Of a DNA stretch of 64,000 nucleotides, positions 44,785 through 54,838 are shown one piece after another; the stretch's first letter is position 1; each line of letters opens with the position of its first letter. Source of the stretch: CAWCDJ01 sp963796675. GTDB lineage: Bacteria > Acidobacteriota > Terriglobia > Bryobacterales > Bryobacteraceae. The translations under genes and the position numbers were made by a program. The notes under the pieces are model-generated. The model did no database searches, had not been told where the DNA came from, and saw nothing but the letters and a program-made list of their open reading frames with translations. The stretch is from the NCBI GenBank assembly GCA_963796675.1, contig CAWCMS010000002.1, positions 992,001 to 1,056,000 of the forward strand. The letters run 5' to 3'.

Positions 44785-46522
44785 ATGCGTGCTCTTCTGG
44801 CCTTGTGCGCCATTTCTCTCTCCGCCTACGCGCAAATTCCCGCGCGCGATCTGCGGAACGTCGATCTGCCGAACACCGATACCCATTTCGCGCCGAAAAC
44901 CTACCATACTTTAGCCGAATGGGAGACACGCAAGGCGCACCTGCGGAAGCCAGATCCTCTCCGCCTCCGGGCTGTTGCCGCTTTTCCCCAAGTCGCCGCT
45001 CCACCCCCAGATCTTCGGCCGCATTGAGAATCGCGACTACTCGATCGAGAAGGTGCTGATCGAAACGCTCCCCGGCTACTATCTCGGCGGTAATCTCTAC
45101 CGCCCGCTGAAACCGGCCCCGTCCGAAGGCTTCCCCGCCGTGCTCTCGCCGCATGGGCACTGGAACTACGGCCGGCTGGAGCATTCCGTTGACGCCTCCG
45201 TTCCGGCCCGCTGCATCAATCTTGCCCGCCAGGGCTTTGTGGTCTTCGCGTACGACATGGTGGGGTATGACGACACCATCCAGACTCCGCACGATTTCGG
45301 AGATACTCCCAAGGAGGAGATCTGGGGTTTCGGACCTCTGCAACTCCAGTTGTGGAATTCGATCCGCGCGCTCGATTTCATCGAGAATTTGCCCGGAGTG
45401 AACCGCTCGAAGCTCGGTATCACTGGCGCCTCGGGCGGGGCTACACAAACCATGATGCTGCAGGCGGTCGACGACCGCATCCAGTATTCCGCCCCTGCCA
45501 ATATGGTGTCGTTCCTCATGCAGGGCGGCTCGCTTTGCGAGAATGCACCCAGTTTGCGGATCGACACCAATAATGTCGAGATCGCCTCGATGATGGCGCC
45601 GAAGCCCATGATCATGAGCGCGGCGACGGGCGACTGGACCAAGAACATGAAAGAGGAAGAATATCCCGCGGTCCGCGCGATTTATAACCTCTACGGCAAA
45701 GAGAGTAACCTGGCTTACTTTTACCAGACAGCGGAGCATAACTACAATCGTCCTAACCGCGAGGCCACTTACTCCTTCTTTGCGCAGCACGTACTCGGAG
45801 CTACGGACCTCGCGCCGTATAAAGAGAAGTCGGTACGAATCGAGAAATTGGGGGACATGCTGGCGCTCTTCAACCGTACCCTGCCCGACAATGCGATTTC
45901 CTTCCAGCAGCTATTCGAGGAATGGATCCGCCTGTCGCAGCAGCAGACGGGAGACGAGCGGGAACGCCTCGCCTATGCCCTCTCGGCCGAGTGGCCGTCA
46001 CAGGTGCTCAGCCAGGTTCTCGGCGAACGGATCCTGCTCGGCCGGCCCGGCCGCGGCGACCGCATTCCGGGAATTTGGATCGCAGGCAAGAATCCACCAG
46101 CGCTGGTGGTCAGCCCGGACGGGGTCGAAGCCGCCCGCCATTCGCCCGAAGTGCTAAAACTAACCCGCGAAGGCCGCTCGGTGCTCCTGATCGATGCCTT
46201 TCAGACCGGCAGCGCCAAGGCCCCGCGCGACAGTTCGGTGAAGATGTTCCTCACCTTCAACAAGTCCGACGACGCGAACCGCGTGCAGGATATCCTCACA
46301 GCATTGGCGTGGTTGAAGGCTCCCGGTACGGAACTGGTGGGACTCGGAAAGGCCGCCGTCTGGTGCACTTTTGCGGCCGCCGTCGCCCCCATACCGGTCG
46401 AACTGCAGGCGGACCTGGGCCGCTTCACTGGCACCGACCAGGACTACATCGACCAATTCTTCGTCCCGGGCATTCAGCGCGCCGGCGGACTCAAAGCGGC
46501 GAAGTTAGCTCTCTCAAGATAA
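44785..46522 (+). CDS. Secreted alpha/beta hydrolase (acetyl-xylan-esterase-like), one frameshift
   Basis: About 578 residues. The signal peptide MRALLALCAISLSAYA begins at ATG 44785; the frame then changes around 44950, where AAGCCAGATC carries one C too many. After correction the sequence runs KAHLRKQILSASGLLPLFPK without a break. The hydrolase core has HGHWNYGRLEH, ALDFIENLPGVNRSK and the nucleophile elbow GITGASGGATQTM (GXSGG). The C-terminal third is a second, smaller hydrolase-like region (LIDAFQTGSAKAPRD). It is probably an extracytoplasmic esterase or peptidase of the prolyl-oligopeptidase-like group. Confidence 0.82.
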
Positions 46523-46579
46523 CTGGTAGCGAGGCAGGCAGGTGTTTTATACTCGGCGTCCAGGAGCTGAAAAATCGCC

Positions 46580-46693
46580 ATGAGCGGTGATGATGTGGTG
46601 CGGATCGTGGAACTCGTGCTTGCCGCGATACTCGCCGGGGTACTCTTCCTGCGGCGCAGGAACCGGAAGAAAGCCCTACCCAAGGACCTCTAA
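46580..46693 (+). CDS. Predicted 37-residue single-helix membrane protein
   Basis: A short open frame from ATG 46580 to TAA 46691-46693. The product has an acidic start (MSGDDVVR), one hydrophobic helix (IVELVLAAILAGVLFL) and a strongly basic end (RRRNRKKALPKDL), the classic layout of a small inner-membrane protein with its C-terminus inside. AGGAG lies 13 bases before the start, a little far. It fills the gap between the esterase and larE, has no detected homologue from memory and could be spurious. Confidence 0.5.
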   Translation: MSGDDVVRIVELVLAAILAGVLFLRRRNRKKALPKDL

Positions 46694-46698
46694 GCCAG

Positions 46699-47544
46699 TT
46701 ACTTGCGGAGCGGAAGGACCTCGTTCAGAGACCCCTGACGGTAGCCCTCGAGATCGAGGGCGACGTACTTGAAGCCCAGCGCTTTGAAGATCGCGGTGAA
46801 CTTCGCGGCCATCTCGCGGTTGAGCGCCCGGTCGAGTTCCTCGGGCGCGATTTCGATGCGCACCACTTCGCCGTGAAACCGCACGCGGAACTGCCGGAAG
46901 CCCAGCTCTTTGATCTGCTCCTCGCCCGACTCCACAGTCTTTACGTTCTGGATGGTCACGGGAGTTCCATACGGGATCCGCGAACTGAGGCAGGCCGAGG
47001 CCGGCCGGTCCCAGGTGGGTAGCCCGGCGCGCCGCGAAAGCTCCCGGATTTCCGCCTTGGTCAACTTGGCATCGGCAAGGGGCGACGCGACCTCGTGCTG
47101 CCGGGCCGCATTCTGACCCGGCCGATAGTCGCCCAGATCGTCCTGATTCACGCCGTAAACGATGTGCTGGAAGCCGCGCTGCCGCCCGACCTCTTCAAGG
47201 CGCGTGAACAACTCGTCCTTGCAATGGAAGCAGCGGTTCGGATCGTTGCGGACGTAATCCGGGTTGTCGAATTCACGGGTCGTGATGTATTCGTGGACGA
47301 TCCCGAATTGTCGCACAAACGCCTCGGCATCCCGCTTGTGCGATTCCGGAATCGATGCCGAATCGGCGGTCACCGCAACGGCATCCGCGCCCAGGACGTG
47401 GCTGGCAGCCCAGGCCAGGTACGCCGAATCAGTCCCGCCGGAGAATGCGACCAGGACACGGCCCATTCCCCGCAAGTGCGCGAACAGGCGAGATTCCTTC
47501 TCGTCGAGCCGCGCGCCATTCGTGAGTTCCACCAGCGTTGCCAT
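46699..47544 (-). CDS. larE: ATP-dependent sacrificial sulfur transferase LarE
   Basis: 281-residue PP-loop protein. VAFSGGTDSAYLAW is the ATP-binding loop (about residues 32-45). The segments RCFHCKDELFTRLEEV and RPASACLSSRIPYGTPVT match LarE; the conserved Cys in ACLSSRIPYG is the residue that donates sulfur to build the nickel-pincer cofactor of lactate racemase and related enzymes. The extra CFHC pair is also a LarE feature. Only larE is present here; larA, larB and larC are not in the window. It is 19 bases after the gyrA stop and on the same strand. Confidence 0.9.
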   Translation of the reverse strand: MATLVELTNGARLDEKESRLFAHLRGMGRVLVAFSGGTDSAYLAWAASHVLGADAVAVTADSASIPESHKRDAEAFVRQFGIVHEYITTREFDNPDYVRNDPNRCFHCKDELFTRLEEVGRQRGFQHIVYGVNQDDLGDYRPGQNAARQHEVASPLADAKLTKAEIRELSRRAGLPTWDRPASACLSSRIPYGTPVTIQNVKTVESGEEQIKELGFRQFRVRFHGEVVRIEIAPEELDRALNREMAAKFTAIFKALGFKYVALDLEGYRQGSLNEVLPLRK

Positions 47545-47563
47545 AGCCAGCTCCCCCTACAGT

Positions 47564-50081
47564 TTACTGGAGCGGAAGGTCTTCCTGCCCGTTGCCGCCA
47601 TTTTCGGCATCCGGGATGACCGACGCCGCCGCGACCTTGTCCCCATCTTCCAGGTTGACGAGCCTTACGCCGGATGTCGAGCGCCCGGCCTGCCGGATGG
47701 TGGAAGAATCCATGCGGATGATCTTGCCGTTCTGGCTGACCAGAATGACTTCGGAATCTTCCTCTCACCGAAAGCAGCGCCACTACCTTGCCGACCTTGT
47801 TCGTCGTCTTCATGTTGATGACGCCCTTGCCGCCGCGGTTGGTGAGCCGGTAATCTTCGAGCGGCGTGCGCTTGCCATAGCCGTTTTCCGCGATGGAGAG
47901 GATGGGTCCGTCCTTCTCCACCACTTCCATGCCGACCAGGTAGTCGCCCTCGGTGAGATCCATCGCCCGAACGCCCCGCGCCTGCCGGCCCATGGGGCGG
48001 ACGTGCTGCTCCTCGAAGCGAATGGCCTGCCCTTCGTGCGAGCCGAGGAAAATATAGTTTTTGCCGTTGGTGATCTTGGCGGAGATCAGTTCGTCGCCCT
48101 CGTCGAGCGACACCGCGATGATGCCGCGCGCCATCGGATTATCGAACTCGCTCAGCTCGGACTTCTTGATGACGCCGTGCCGCGTCACCATCACCACGAA
48201 CTGATCGGGTACGAAATCCTTTACCGAAAGGAACGCCTTCACGGTCTCATCGTCCTGCAGGTTGATGAGATTGGTGATGTGCTTGCCCTTCCCCACCGTG
48301 GTGGCGTCGGGAATCTCGTAAACTTTGAGCCAGTAGACTCGCCCGCGCGTAGTGAAGATGAGCAGGTAGCTGTGGGTCGAGGCCACGATCAGGTGTTCGA
48401 CGAAGTCCTCGGTGCGCGTGCCCATGCCGATGCGGCCTTTGCCTCCGCGCGTCTGCCGCCGGTAGGTATCGACGGCCGTGCGCTTCAGGTAGCCGCCGCG
48501 TGTGACCGTGACGGCCATATCCTCGACCGCCACCAGGTCCTCCAGCCGGATCTCGCCCGTATCTTCGATGATCTCCGTGCGGCGCTCGTCGCCAAATTCC
48601 TTCTGGACGTCCCTCAACTCCTTGACGATGAGGTCGCGCAGCACTTTGTCCGAACCGAGGATTTCGAGATATTCGGCGATGCGCCGCTGGATATCGGCCA
48701 GTTCGTCGAGGATCTTCTGCCGCTCCATCCCCGTCAGGCGCTGCAACTGCATCTCGATGATGGCCTGCGCCTGCTTCTCACTGAACGCAAAAGCCGTAAT
48801 CAGGGAGTCGCGTGCTTCCTTGGGCGCGCGCGAGGCGCGGATCAGCCGGATTACTTCGTCCAGGTTTTCGAGCGCCTTCTGGAAGCCGAGCAAGATGTGC
48901 TCTCGGTCGCGCGCCTTGCGCAGTTCGTACTCCGTGCGCCGGCGGACCACCTCCAGGCGGTGGTCGATGAAGTACTTGAGCATCGGCACCAGGCCGAGCT
49001 CGCGCGGCTGCCCGTTGACGATCGAGAGCATGATGACGCCGAACCCGATCTGAAGCTGCGAGTGCTTATACAGATTGTTCAGCACTACCTCGGGCTGCTC
49101 ACCGCGCTTCAATTCGAGGACGATGCGGGTACCGTCGCGGTCGCTTTCGTCGCGGATATCGCTGATGCCTTCGACCTTCTTCTCGTTCACCAGGACGGAG
49201 ATCTGCTCGATCAGGCGCGACTTGTTCACCTGGTAGGGAATCTCGGTGACGATGATCGCTTCGCGGTCCTTGCCAATGGCCTCGCGCTTCGTCTTGGCGC
49301 GAATCTTCAACTGCCCGCGGCCCCTGGTATAGGCGTCGAGAATCCCCTGCCGTCCCAGAATGTGGCCGCCGGTCGGAAAATCGGGGCCGGTGACGAATTC
49401 CATGATCTTCGGAAGCTGTGCGTCGGGATGCTGGATCAGGTGGACAGCGGCGTTGATGACCTCGGTCAGATTATGCGGCGGAATATTGGTCGCCATGCCC
49501 ACGGCGATTCCGGCCGATCCGTTGACCAGCAGGTTCGGAAAGCGCGTCGGAAGGACTTCGGGCTCCGTCTCACTCTCGTCGTAGTTCGGCTTGAAGTCGA
49601 CGGTTTCCTTGTCGATATCCTGCAGGAGAGCTGTGGCGATACGGGAAAGCCGTGCCTCGGTGTATCGCATGGCGGCCGGCGGGTCGCCATCGATGGAGCC
49701 GAAGTTCCCCTGCCCCTGCACCAGCGGGTAACGCATCGCGAAATTCTGCCCCATGCGCACCAAGGCGTCGTAGATCGCCGAATCGCCGTGCGGGTGGAAC
49801 TTACCCATCACCTGTCCGGTAATCTTGGCGCTCTTCACCGTGGGACGGTTCGGCGCGAGTCCCATGTCGTGCATCCCGAAAAGAATGCGCCGGTGGACAG
49901 GCTTCAGGCCATCGCGGATATCGGGCAGCGCGCGACCAATGATTACGCTCATGGCGTAATCAAGATAGGACCGCCGCATCTCCTCTTCGATATTGATGGG
50001 GATGAGGTTTTTGTTCCCGTCCCCGCCTCCCGGCGGTGGGGGAACCGAAGATCCTTGCGGTGGCAATTCCTGATCGGCCAA
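47564..50081 (-). CDS. gyrA: DNA gyrase subunit A, one frameshift near the 3' end
   Basis: About 838 residues, normal for GyrA. It begins with a TTG codon at 50081 five bases after GGAG, giving MADQELPPQG. The catalytic Tyr is residue 140 in AAMRYTEARLS, and the quinolone-region residues corresponding to E. coli Ser83 and Asp87 are Ser101 and Asp105 in HPHGDSAIYDAL. The GyrA box, needed for negative supercoiling, reads QTRGGKG rather than QRRGGKG. A frame break near 47765 interrupts the last blade; the other frame resumes EDSEVILVSQNGKIIRMDSS and ends in NGGNGQEDLPLQ before TAA 47564-47566. It is probably an assembly error. Confidence 0.93.
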
Positions 50082-50108
50082 GATAACTCCTTTGTGCGGT
50101 TAAGTCTC

Positions 50109-50137
50109 ATTGTACCAAATGCTTAGTATTACTGCAC
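50109..50137 (-). promoter_or_regulatory. Candidate gyrA promoter
   Basis: On the minus strand TGGTACAAT at 50117-50109 is an extended -10 element (TGN plus TACAAT) about 30 bases upstream of the TTG start. The -35 region (around 50132-50137) matches the consensus poorly, which extended -10 promoters tolerate. A ~20-base leader with the AGGAG site would follow. Confidence 0.4.
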
Positions 50138-50292
50138 GCCCCTTAAGTTTCGCCTTTTGTTCGTATCCAGCCGCTGTAGTTGAAATTCGCTGCCCGGAGT
50201 CTTAGGAATGCCCCGGGGCTCAAACGGCGTCGCTCGCCGTGCGGTGGTCCTTCCGCCGCCCAATTTTCGAACCAATAGCGGAATTGCGTTCC

Positions 50293-51984
50293 ATGAGATA
50301 CCACCCGTCTGCCCCGTGGCGAATCTGTGTCTTATTGCTTGTTGCAATGAGCACGATCTTGATCGCGAGACTTATCTTCGGACCATTTGCACTGTTGCTG
50401 CCGGTCCGATCGGCGGCCAATCCGGAGGGATGGGTAGGGCTTGCCGCAACCGGGGCCATACTCGCCGCCAGCCGGCGGCATAGTCCGGCAAAGAGTCAGG
50501 AATCCGGTAAGGCCTGTCCGTTCCCTGAGGTGGCCGCGTGCCTGATCCTCGTCACATGGCTCACTTTCTGGCGCACCATCCACTTCTCCTTTCTTTCGGA
50601 CGACTTCATCGTGGTGCGGTATGCCAGTCAGTTCCCTCCGGCATTGAGCTCTCTCTTCGCGGCCCCGGGCGGTGACGGCTTCTTCCGGCCGATCGGCAAC
50701 CTGTCTCTCGCAGTCACAGCGCTATGGGCCGGCTACAACCCCGTAGCCTGGCACGCGGCCGCGATCGCGATCCATGCCGCCAATGTAGTGCTCGTCGCGC
50801 GATTGGCCCACGAATTCTTCTCGTCCCGCCTGACAGTCTCGTTTGCGGCGCTCCTCTTTGCGATCCATGGCACGCGGCCCGAAGCTGCGACCTGGATCGC
50901 CGGACGTTTCGATCTCGCCGCCACGTTCTTCCTGCTCTGCGGCCTGTTGTTCTATATCCGGTCGAGTCGGCATCTCTATCGACTGGCGTCTCTGCTTTGC
51001 ATGGTGCTGGCGATTCTCAGCAAGGAATCGGCGTACGTTTTTCCGCTGCTCCTGCTGGTGCTTCATGCCGGCAGGCGCGAATTCTCGCGGAAAGTCGCCA
51101 AGACGATGCTGGTGTTCTTCGCGACAGCGTTCCTGTTGTTCGCGTATCGAATCTGGCTGTTCAAGGGCTTGGGCGGATACCGGGATCCGCATTACGGAAC
51201 CCCGCAAGCCCTCGCGGTCGGACTGAGCACGGTCAAGACACTGGCCCTACGGATCTGGATGGCCCTCTATTTCCCGATGAATTGGAGCGTGTCGCCGGGT
51301 GTGCTGGTCGCCGCCCTGACGGTTCTCTACGTTGGCGCGCTACTGACGCTGGCGACAAGCCGCCCCGAGAGAGCGAAGGTCGTCTTTGGCTTCGGCTTTC
51401 TGGCCGTCGCGATCCTGCCTCCGCTGCACCTGCTGGGAATCGACGACACTCTCGCGAACTCCCGCTTGCTCTATCTGCCCTCGGCCGGCTTCGCCCTGAT
51501 GCTCGCCGCCACGGTCGATCAAATGAATCGCCGCCTGAGCTGGATCGTTTGCGGTGTCATCCTGCTCTTCCACTTCGCGGCGCTCCAGCACAACCTGGAT
51601 ATCTGGGCCGATACGTCGACCAAAGCGCAGGCGGTGCGCCACGTGGCCTTCGAGTGCGGTCGTCCGTTTCACGGCGATGTAGCCCTGGCGGGAACGCTAC
51701 CGGGACGACTCCACGGCGTGCCCTTCTTCGCGAACGGCCTGGCGGAGATTTTCGAAGTACGAAATCGCGGCGCCGGCGCACCAATCGTAACGCTCCACTG
51801 GAACGACAAGAACGAAACCGCCAGCTGTAAGCTCAGTAGCCCAGGCCCTAGCTCAGCTCCCCCACCTTGTCCACTTCGAGCACCAGATCGCCCCTGCCGT
51901 CCACCGAGAACGCGGGCGCGAACTGGCGATCCCAGATCATCTCGTCATGCCGGTACGAGTGCCGCACCAGCACCGTCTGGCTGA
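50293..51984 (+). CDS. GT-C-like multi-pass membrane protein
   Basis: 563-residue protein, start chosen at ATG 50293 (MRYHPSAPWRICVLLLVAM); the frame opens upstream at 50239. About ten helices. The first large loop carries FLSDDFIVVRY (acidic pair, as in GT-C active sites) and FFRPIGNLSLAVTALWAGYNP, and HGTRPEAATWIAGRFDLAATFF resembles TMTC/PMT-type O-glycosyltransferases using polyprenyl-phosphate sugars. Its last ~45 codons (51848-51984) run antisense to the K+ channel 3' end and are low in structure, so the natural end may be earlier, or the extension is tolerated. Confidence 0.75.
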   Translation: MRYHPSAPWRICVLLLVAMSTILIARLIFGPFALLLPVRSAANPEGWVGLAATGAILAASRRHSPAKSQESGKACPFPEVAACLILVTWLTFWRTIHFSFLSDDFIVVRYASQFPPALSSLFAAPGGDGFFRPIGNLSLAVTALWAGYNPVAWHAAAIAIHAANVVLVARLAHEFFSSRLTVSFAALLFAIHGTRPEAATWIAGRFDLAATFFLLCGLLFYIRSSRHLYRLASLLCMVLAILSKESAYVFPLLLLVLHAGRREFSRKVAKTMLVFFATAFLLFAYRIWLFKGLGGYRDPHYGTPQALAVGLSTVKTLALRIWMALYFPMNWSVSPGVLVAALTVLYVGALLTLATSRPERAKVVFGFGFLAVAILPPLHLLGIDDTLANSRLLYLPSAGFALMLAATVDQMNRRLSWIVCGVILLFHFAALQHNLDIWADTSTKAQAVRHVAFECGRPFHGDVALAGTLPGRLHGVPFFANGLAEIFEVRNRGAGAPIVTLHWNDKNETASCKLSSPGPSSAPPPCPLRAPDRPCRPPRTRARTGDPRSSRHAGTSAAPAPSG

Positions 51985-52759
51985 ACGTATCGTCGTACGC
52001 CTTGATGAGGATGAGAAACTCGGCCTGCAGCGCTGCCAGTTCCGCGGGCGTCTTGCCCCAGAGCGGACTCTCGGAGTCGATCGGGTGCACGATGGTCCAC
52101 GTCAGCGGCATGAACAGCACGTCCTCGCGCTCCATGCGGAGTTGCCGGTAGGTCCGCTTGCGTTCGCCGTCCACTTCTTCCACCAGCATCAGCAGAGTCC
52201 GCGCCTCCAGTTCCATCAGCGAATTCGACCGCAGGTTGACCAGCCGAAACTGCAGACTGGACGCATCCTGATATGGCGTGACCAGGAGATTCCGGCTGAA
52301 CCCGATCCGCGCCGAGGGCCGGGAAACACGACCGAACAGCAGCCCGGTCGCCACGGCGAATCCCAGCACACCGATCAGGGATTCGAACGAAGAGAGAATC
52401 TCCGCCCCCAGCCCCTTCGGATAGATGCTGCCGTACCCAACCGTGCTCAGAGTGTGCGCGCTGAAGAAGAACGCATTGAGGAACCGCCGAAAACCAGTGG
52501 ATGCCTCGGCCCCGCGCAACTGGTCCGTGCCGATCCAGTAGTAGACCGCGGCAAACAGCGTGTTCGCCGCCACATAGCCCGCGAAGAGCGTGGCGAAGAA
52601 CGGCCCCCACCGCATGTTGATCAGGTACAGGTAGGGATGGAAGTCCCGCCAGGTGGTGCCGCGCCGCCGGACGTTGAAGCTTCCATCCTTGTTGATGACC
52701 CGCCGGAACTGGCCGGTAAACCGTTCGGTAAGGCCGGGGTCGAAGCTGGCTCTCCGCAT
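51848..52759 (-). CDS. Inward-rectifier (KirBac-type) potassium channel
   Basis: 303-residue protein with two membrane helices flanking a pore loop whose selectivity filter is TVGYG (residues 106-110), followed by the GFAVATGLLFGRVSRP gating helix. The cytosolic C-terminus is the immunoglobulin-like Kir domain: ISFSRNLLVTPYQD-type opening (IGFSRNLLVTPYQDASSLQFRLVNLRSNSLMELE in two segments), WTIVHPIDSESPLWG and FSQTVLVRHSYRHDEMIW. The N-terminal slide helix (TTWRDFHPYLYLI) is typical. It conducts K+ with inward rectification. Convergent and overlapping with the GT-C gene by 137 bases. Confidence 0.92.
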   Translation of the reverse strand: MRRASFDPGLTERFTGQFRRVINKDGSFNVRRRGTTWRDFHPYLYLINMRWGPFFATLFAGYVAANTLFAAVYYWIGTDQLRGAEASTGFRRFLNAFFFSAHTLSTVGYGSIYPKGLGAEILSSFESLIGVLGFAVATGLLFGRVSRPSARIGFSRNLLVTPYQDASSLQFRLVNLRSNSLMELEARTLLMLVEEVDGERKRTYRQLRMEREDVLFMPLTWTIVHPIDSESPLWGKTPAELAALQAEFLILIKAYDDTFSQTVLVRHSYRHDEMIWDRQFAPAFSVDGRGDLVLEVDKVGELS

Positions 52760-52814
52760 ATCTATCCGATCTTAGGAGATCGGAAGCGGCTGCGGAAACC
52801 CCGGGGCACTGCGG

Positions 52815-54239
52815 CTACTTCATGCGCTCGACTTTCGGCGGAATCCAGATGCCATCGAGGATTTCCTTCTTGGGCCAATAGGAGCGAATGAACAAGGAGA
52901 ACTCGTCCTTCGGAGAAGGCGCCCAGTTCGACTCTTTCTCCATTCCCGGTGAATCGTGCTGGCAGTAGACAGTCAGGGATCCGTCCGGGTTGTACTGCAA
53001 CGATTTGTTTTTTGTGCCCAGCGAGTAGCGATTCAGAGCGTTGGGAGAGAAGAGGTGGTATTTGTTATAAACAGTCAACGACCAGAAGCCATTGACCGGC
53101 GGGAGTCCTCCTTTTGCGAAGGTCATGGTGTATCGATGATTTCCGTGGAGCCGTTCTCCGTTCGAATCGAAATCGGTGTAGATGTAGCGGGTCTCCTCCG
53201 GCGCATTGTCATACATGTTGGACTTGGCCGTTGCGGTGCGCGAGAGATAGTCTGTGCCCCATCGCGCGCCATTGGGGGGTGACGTCCAGCCGTTCCCGAC
53301 GGGCCGGCCGTTGTTATGAAATTGGAACAGCGGCGTAATGAGATCGCGCTCGCTGGCGATCGCCGTTTGCTTCAGGATTTCTCGAATTTCCGGATTCTTC
53401 GCGGTTTCATCCAGAACGGACTGCATCATGCGATAGAGGGATTCCTCACCCGGCAATGGCGACACCACCTGCAACACGGTGGGTAGCTCGTCGAAAAACG
53501 TTTCAGGAGTGACCCACTTCGTCTCCCCCTCGCCGGCACCGGGAGGTGCTGGAAACGAGGGAGTGTTCTTCCAGTCCTTGGTCTGCATTTGCCCGGTGAA
53601 TTCACTGAGCGGATAAGCCATGATTTGATTCAATACGGGCTGAATGGCCGCTTTGTCCTCAGGGGTGTCGTCTTGAAAGACGCGAGGAAACACAGCCGCC
53701 AAGTCTGTCGACGAACGAAAGACGCCGCTGATTCTCTTGGGCGCCTCGCCCTTCCAATTCGGCCCGGCCAGAAGATAGAAGCCCGGCTTGGTGTCATATT
53801 GTGTTCCGATCCGCGCGAACGAATCGGTGCGATGATCGACAACCTGGTACGTATAAAAGCGTTTGCCAAAATCGGGCACCTGCAGCACGACCGGCTGCTG
53901 ATCGAGCGCACAGAAGCCCCCTCCGTACACGGTGTCCTGATTCGGACATGTGACAAACCTCTCCTCGGCGTTGATGTAGTCGGTCAGCATACTGATGTAG
54001 CCGGTCGGAGCGACAGGCAGAACGTCACCGAGGCGTCCTGGCTCCGGCGCCCGCGCGAACGCCGCGCGGCGATGGAGTTGATTGATCAGCGGCCAGCCCC
54101 AAAGATAAGCGATCTGGCCGACTGCCTCGACATATTCCTTCGTCATTGAGGTGCCGGCAACCGGCCCGGGAACCTCCGCGGCAGTCTTGGGCTGCCCGGC
54201 TTCCTCAAGAGAGTGCTGCGGTTCTTTGGTGATGATCAT
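52815..54239 (-). CDS. DUF1254/DUF1214 domain protein
   Basis: 474-residue protein. ATG 54239 has AGGA six bases upstream and gives MIITKEPQHSLEE; the frame opens at 54260. Residues about 45-170 match DUF1254 (YLWGWPLINQLHRR, YINAEERFVTCPNQDTVYGGGF, RFYTYQVVDHRTDSFARIG) and about 300-470 match DUF1214 (NGFWSLTVYNKYHLFSPNALNRYS, GSLTVYCQHDSPG). There is no clear signal peptide, unlike many relatives, so localisation is uncertain. Function of the family is unknown. It follows the K+ channel start by 55 bases on the same strand. Confidence 0.88.
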   Translation of the reverse strand: MIITKEPQHSLEEAGQPKTAAEVPGPVAGTSMTKEYVEAVGQIAYLWGWPLINQLHRRAAFARAPEPGRLGDVLPVAPTGYISMLTDYINAEERFVTCPNQDTVYGGGFCALDQQPVVLQVPDFGKRFYTYQVVDHRTDSFARIGTQYDTKPGFYLLAGPNWKGEAPKRISGVFRSSTDLAAVFPRVFQDDTPEDKAAIQPVLNQIMAYPLSEFTGQMQTKDWKNTPSFPAPPGAGEGETKWVTPETFFDELPTVLQVVSPLPGEESLYRMMQSVLDETAKNPEIREILKQTAIASERDLITPLFQFHNNGRPVGNGWTSPPNGARWGTDYLSRTATAKSNMYDNAPEETRYIYTDFDSNGERLHGNHRYTMTFAKGGLPPVNGFWSLTVYNKYHLFSPNALNRYSLGTKNKSLQYNPDGSLTVYCQHDSPGMEKESNWAPSPKDEFSLFIRSYWPKKEILDGIWIPPKVERMK

Positions 54240-54341
54240 GTTGATTCCTGATGCGTGCACACTCGGCTGGGAGTGTCAGGAAATCAGATGCCCGACGAGA
54301 CAGATCCAGTCTTTTTTCTGCGTGCTTTCGAGCGCCGTCTA

Positions 54342-54743
54342 TTAAGCCGCCGGAGCCAGCCAGCGGCGCAGCAGATCCGCCGGGTTGCCTTTCAGATCGA
54401 TCGGCTCCGAGCGTGTCTCCTGGTTCTGGTCGATCTCCACCGCCACCACGCCAGAAGGCGTCGGCCGGAGTTCCAGACGCCGGTCCCGAGCCTCCAGCCG
54501 CAGCGTGGAGCCCAGCCAGGCCACGTGCACCTTGGTGCGCAGCGAGAACCCGATCCGTGCCGCCTGTTTCAGCAGCTCCTCCGTGTACGGCCCCTTCTTC
54601 AACTGCTCCGCAAATGGCGCTACGGCCCGCGCCCCAGCCCGCTCGCGATCCCGCTCTTTTTGCTGGCGTTCCGCGGATTCCTGCCCCTCGTCCTGCGATT
54701 CCAGGCTCTTCAGATTATTTTCGAGATTGTCCAAGAAACTCAT
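54342..54743 (-). CDS. Conserved hypothetical protein, 133 residues
   Basis: Soluble protein with a charged, coiled-coil-like N-terminal half (MSFLDNLENNLKSLESQDEG followed by a Glu/Arg-rich stretch) and a beta-rich C-terminal half (KVHVAWLGSTLRLEARDR, LELRPTPSGVVAVEIDQN). The pattern recalls small cytosolic adaptor-like proteins but no family is recognised. It is divergent from the small gene at 54839, with a 95-base gap. Confidence 0.68.
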   Translation of the reverse strand: MSFLDNLENNLKSLESQDEGQESAERQQKERDRERAGARAVAPFAEQLKKGPYTEELLKQAARIGFSLRTKVHVAWLGSTLRLEARDRRLELRPTPSGVVAVEIDQNQETRSEPIDLKGNPADLLRRWLAPAA

Positions 54744-54838
54744 CTATACATAGTTTGACGGAATTCTTGCCGAACCGTGATGCCGGATCGCGAGAGAACG
54801 AACAAAATTCCGGGACCCGCCAGGCGGTCCACGGTACC

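Noticed and set aside
47592..50126. An 844-codon open frame antisense to gyrA
   Set aside because: It is a GC-rich shadow of gyrA, whose domains and motifs are unambiguous on the minus strand.
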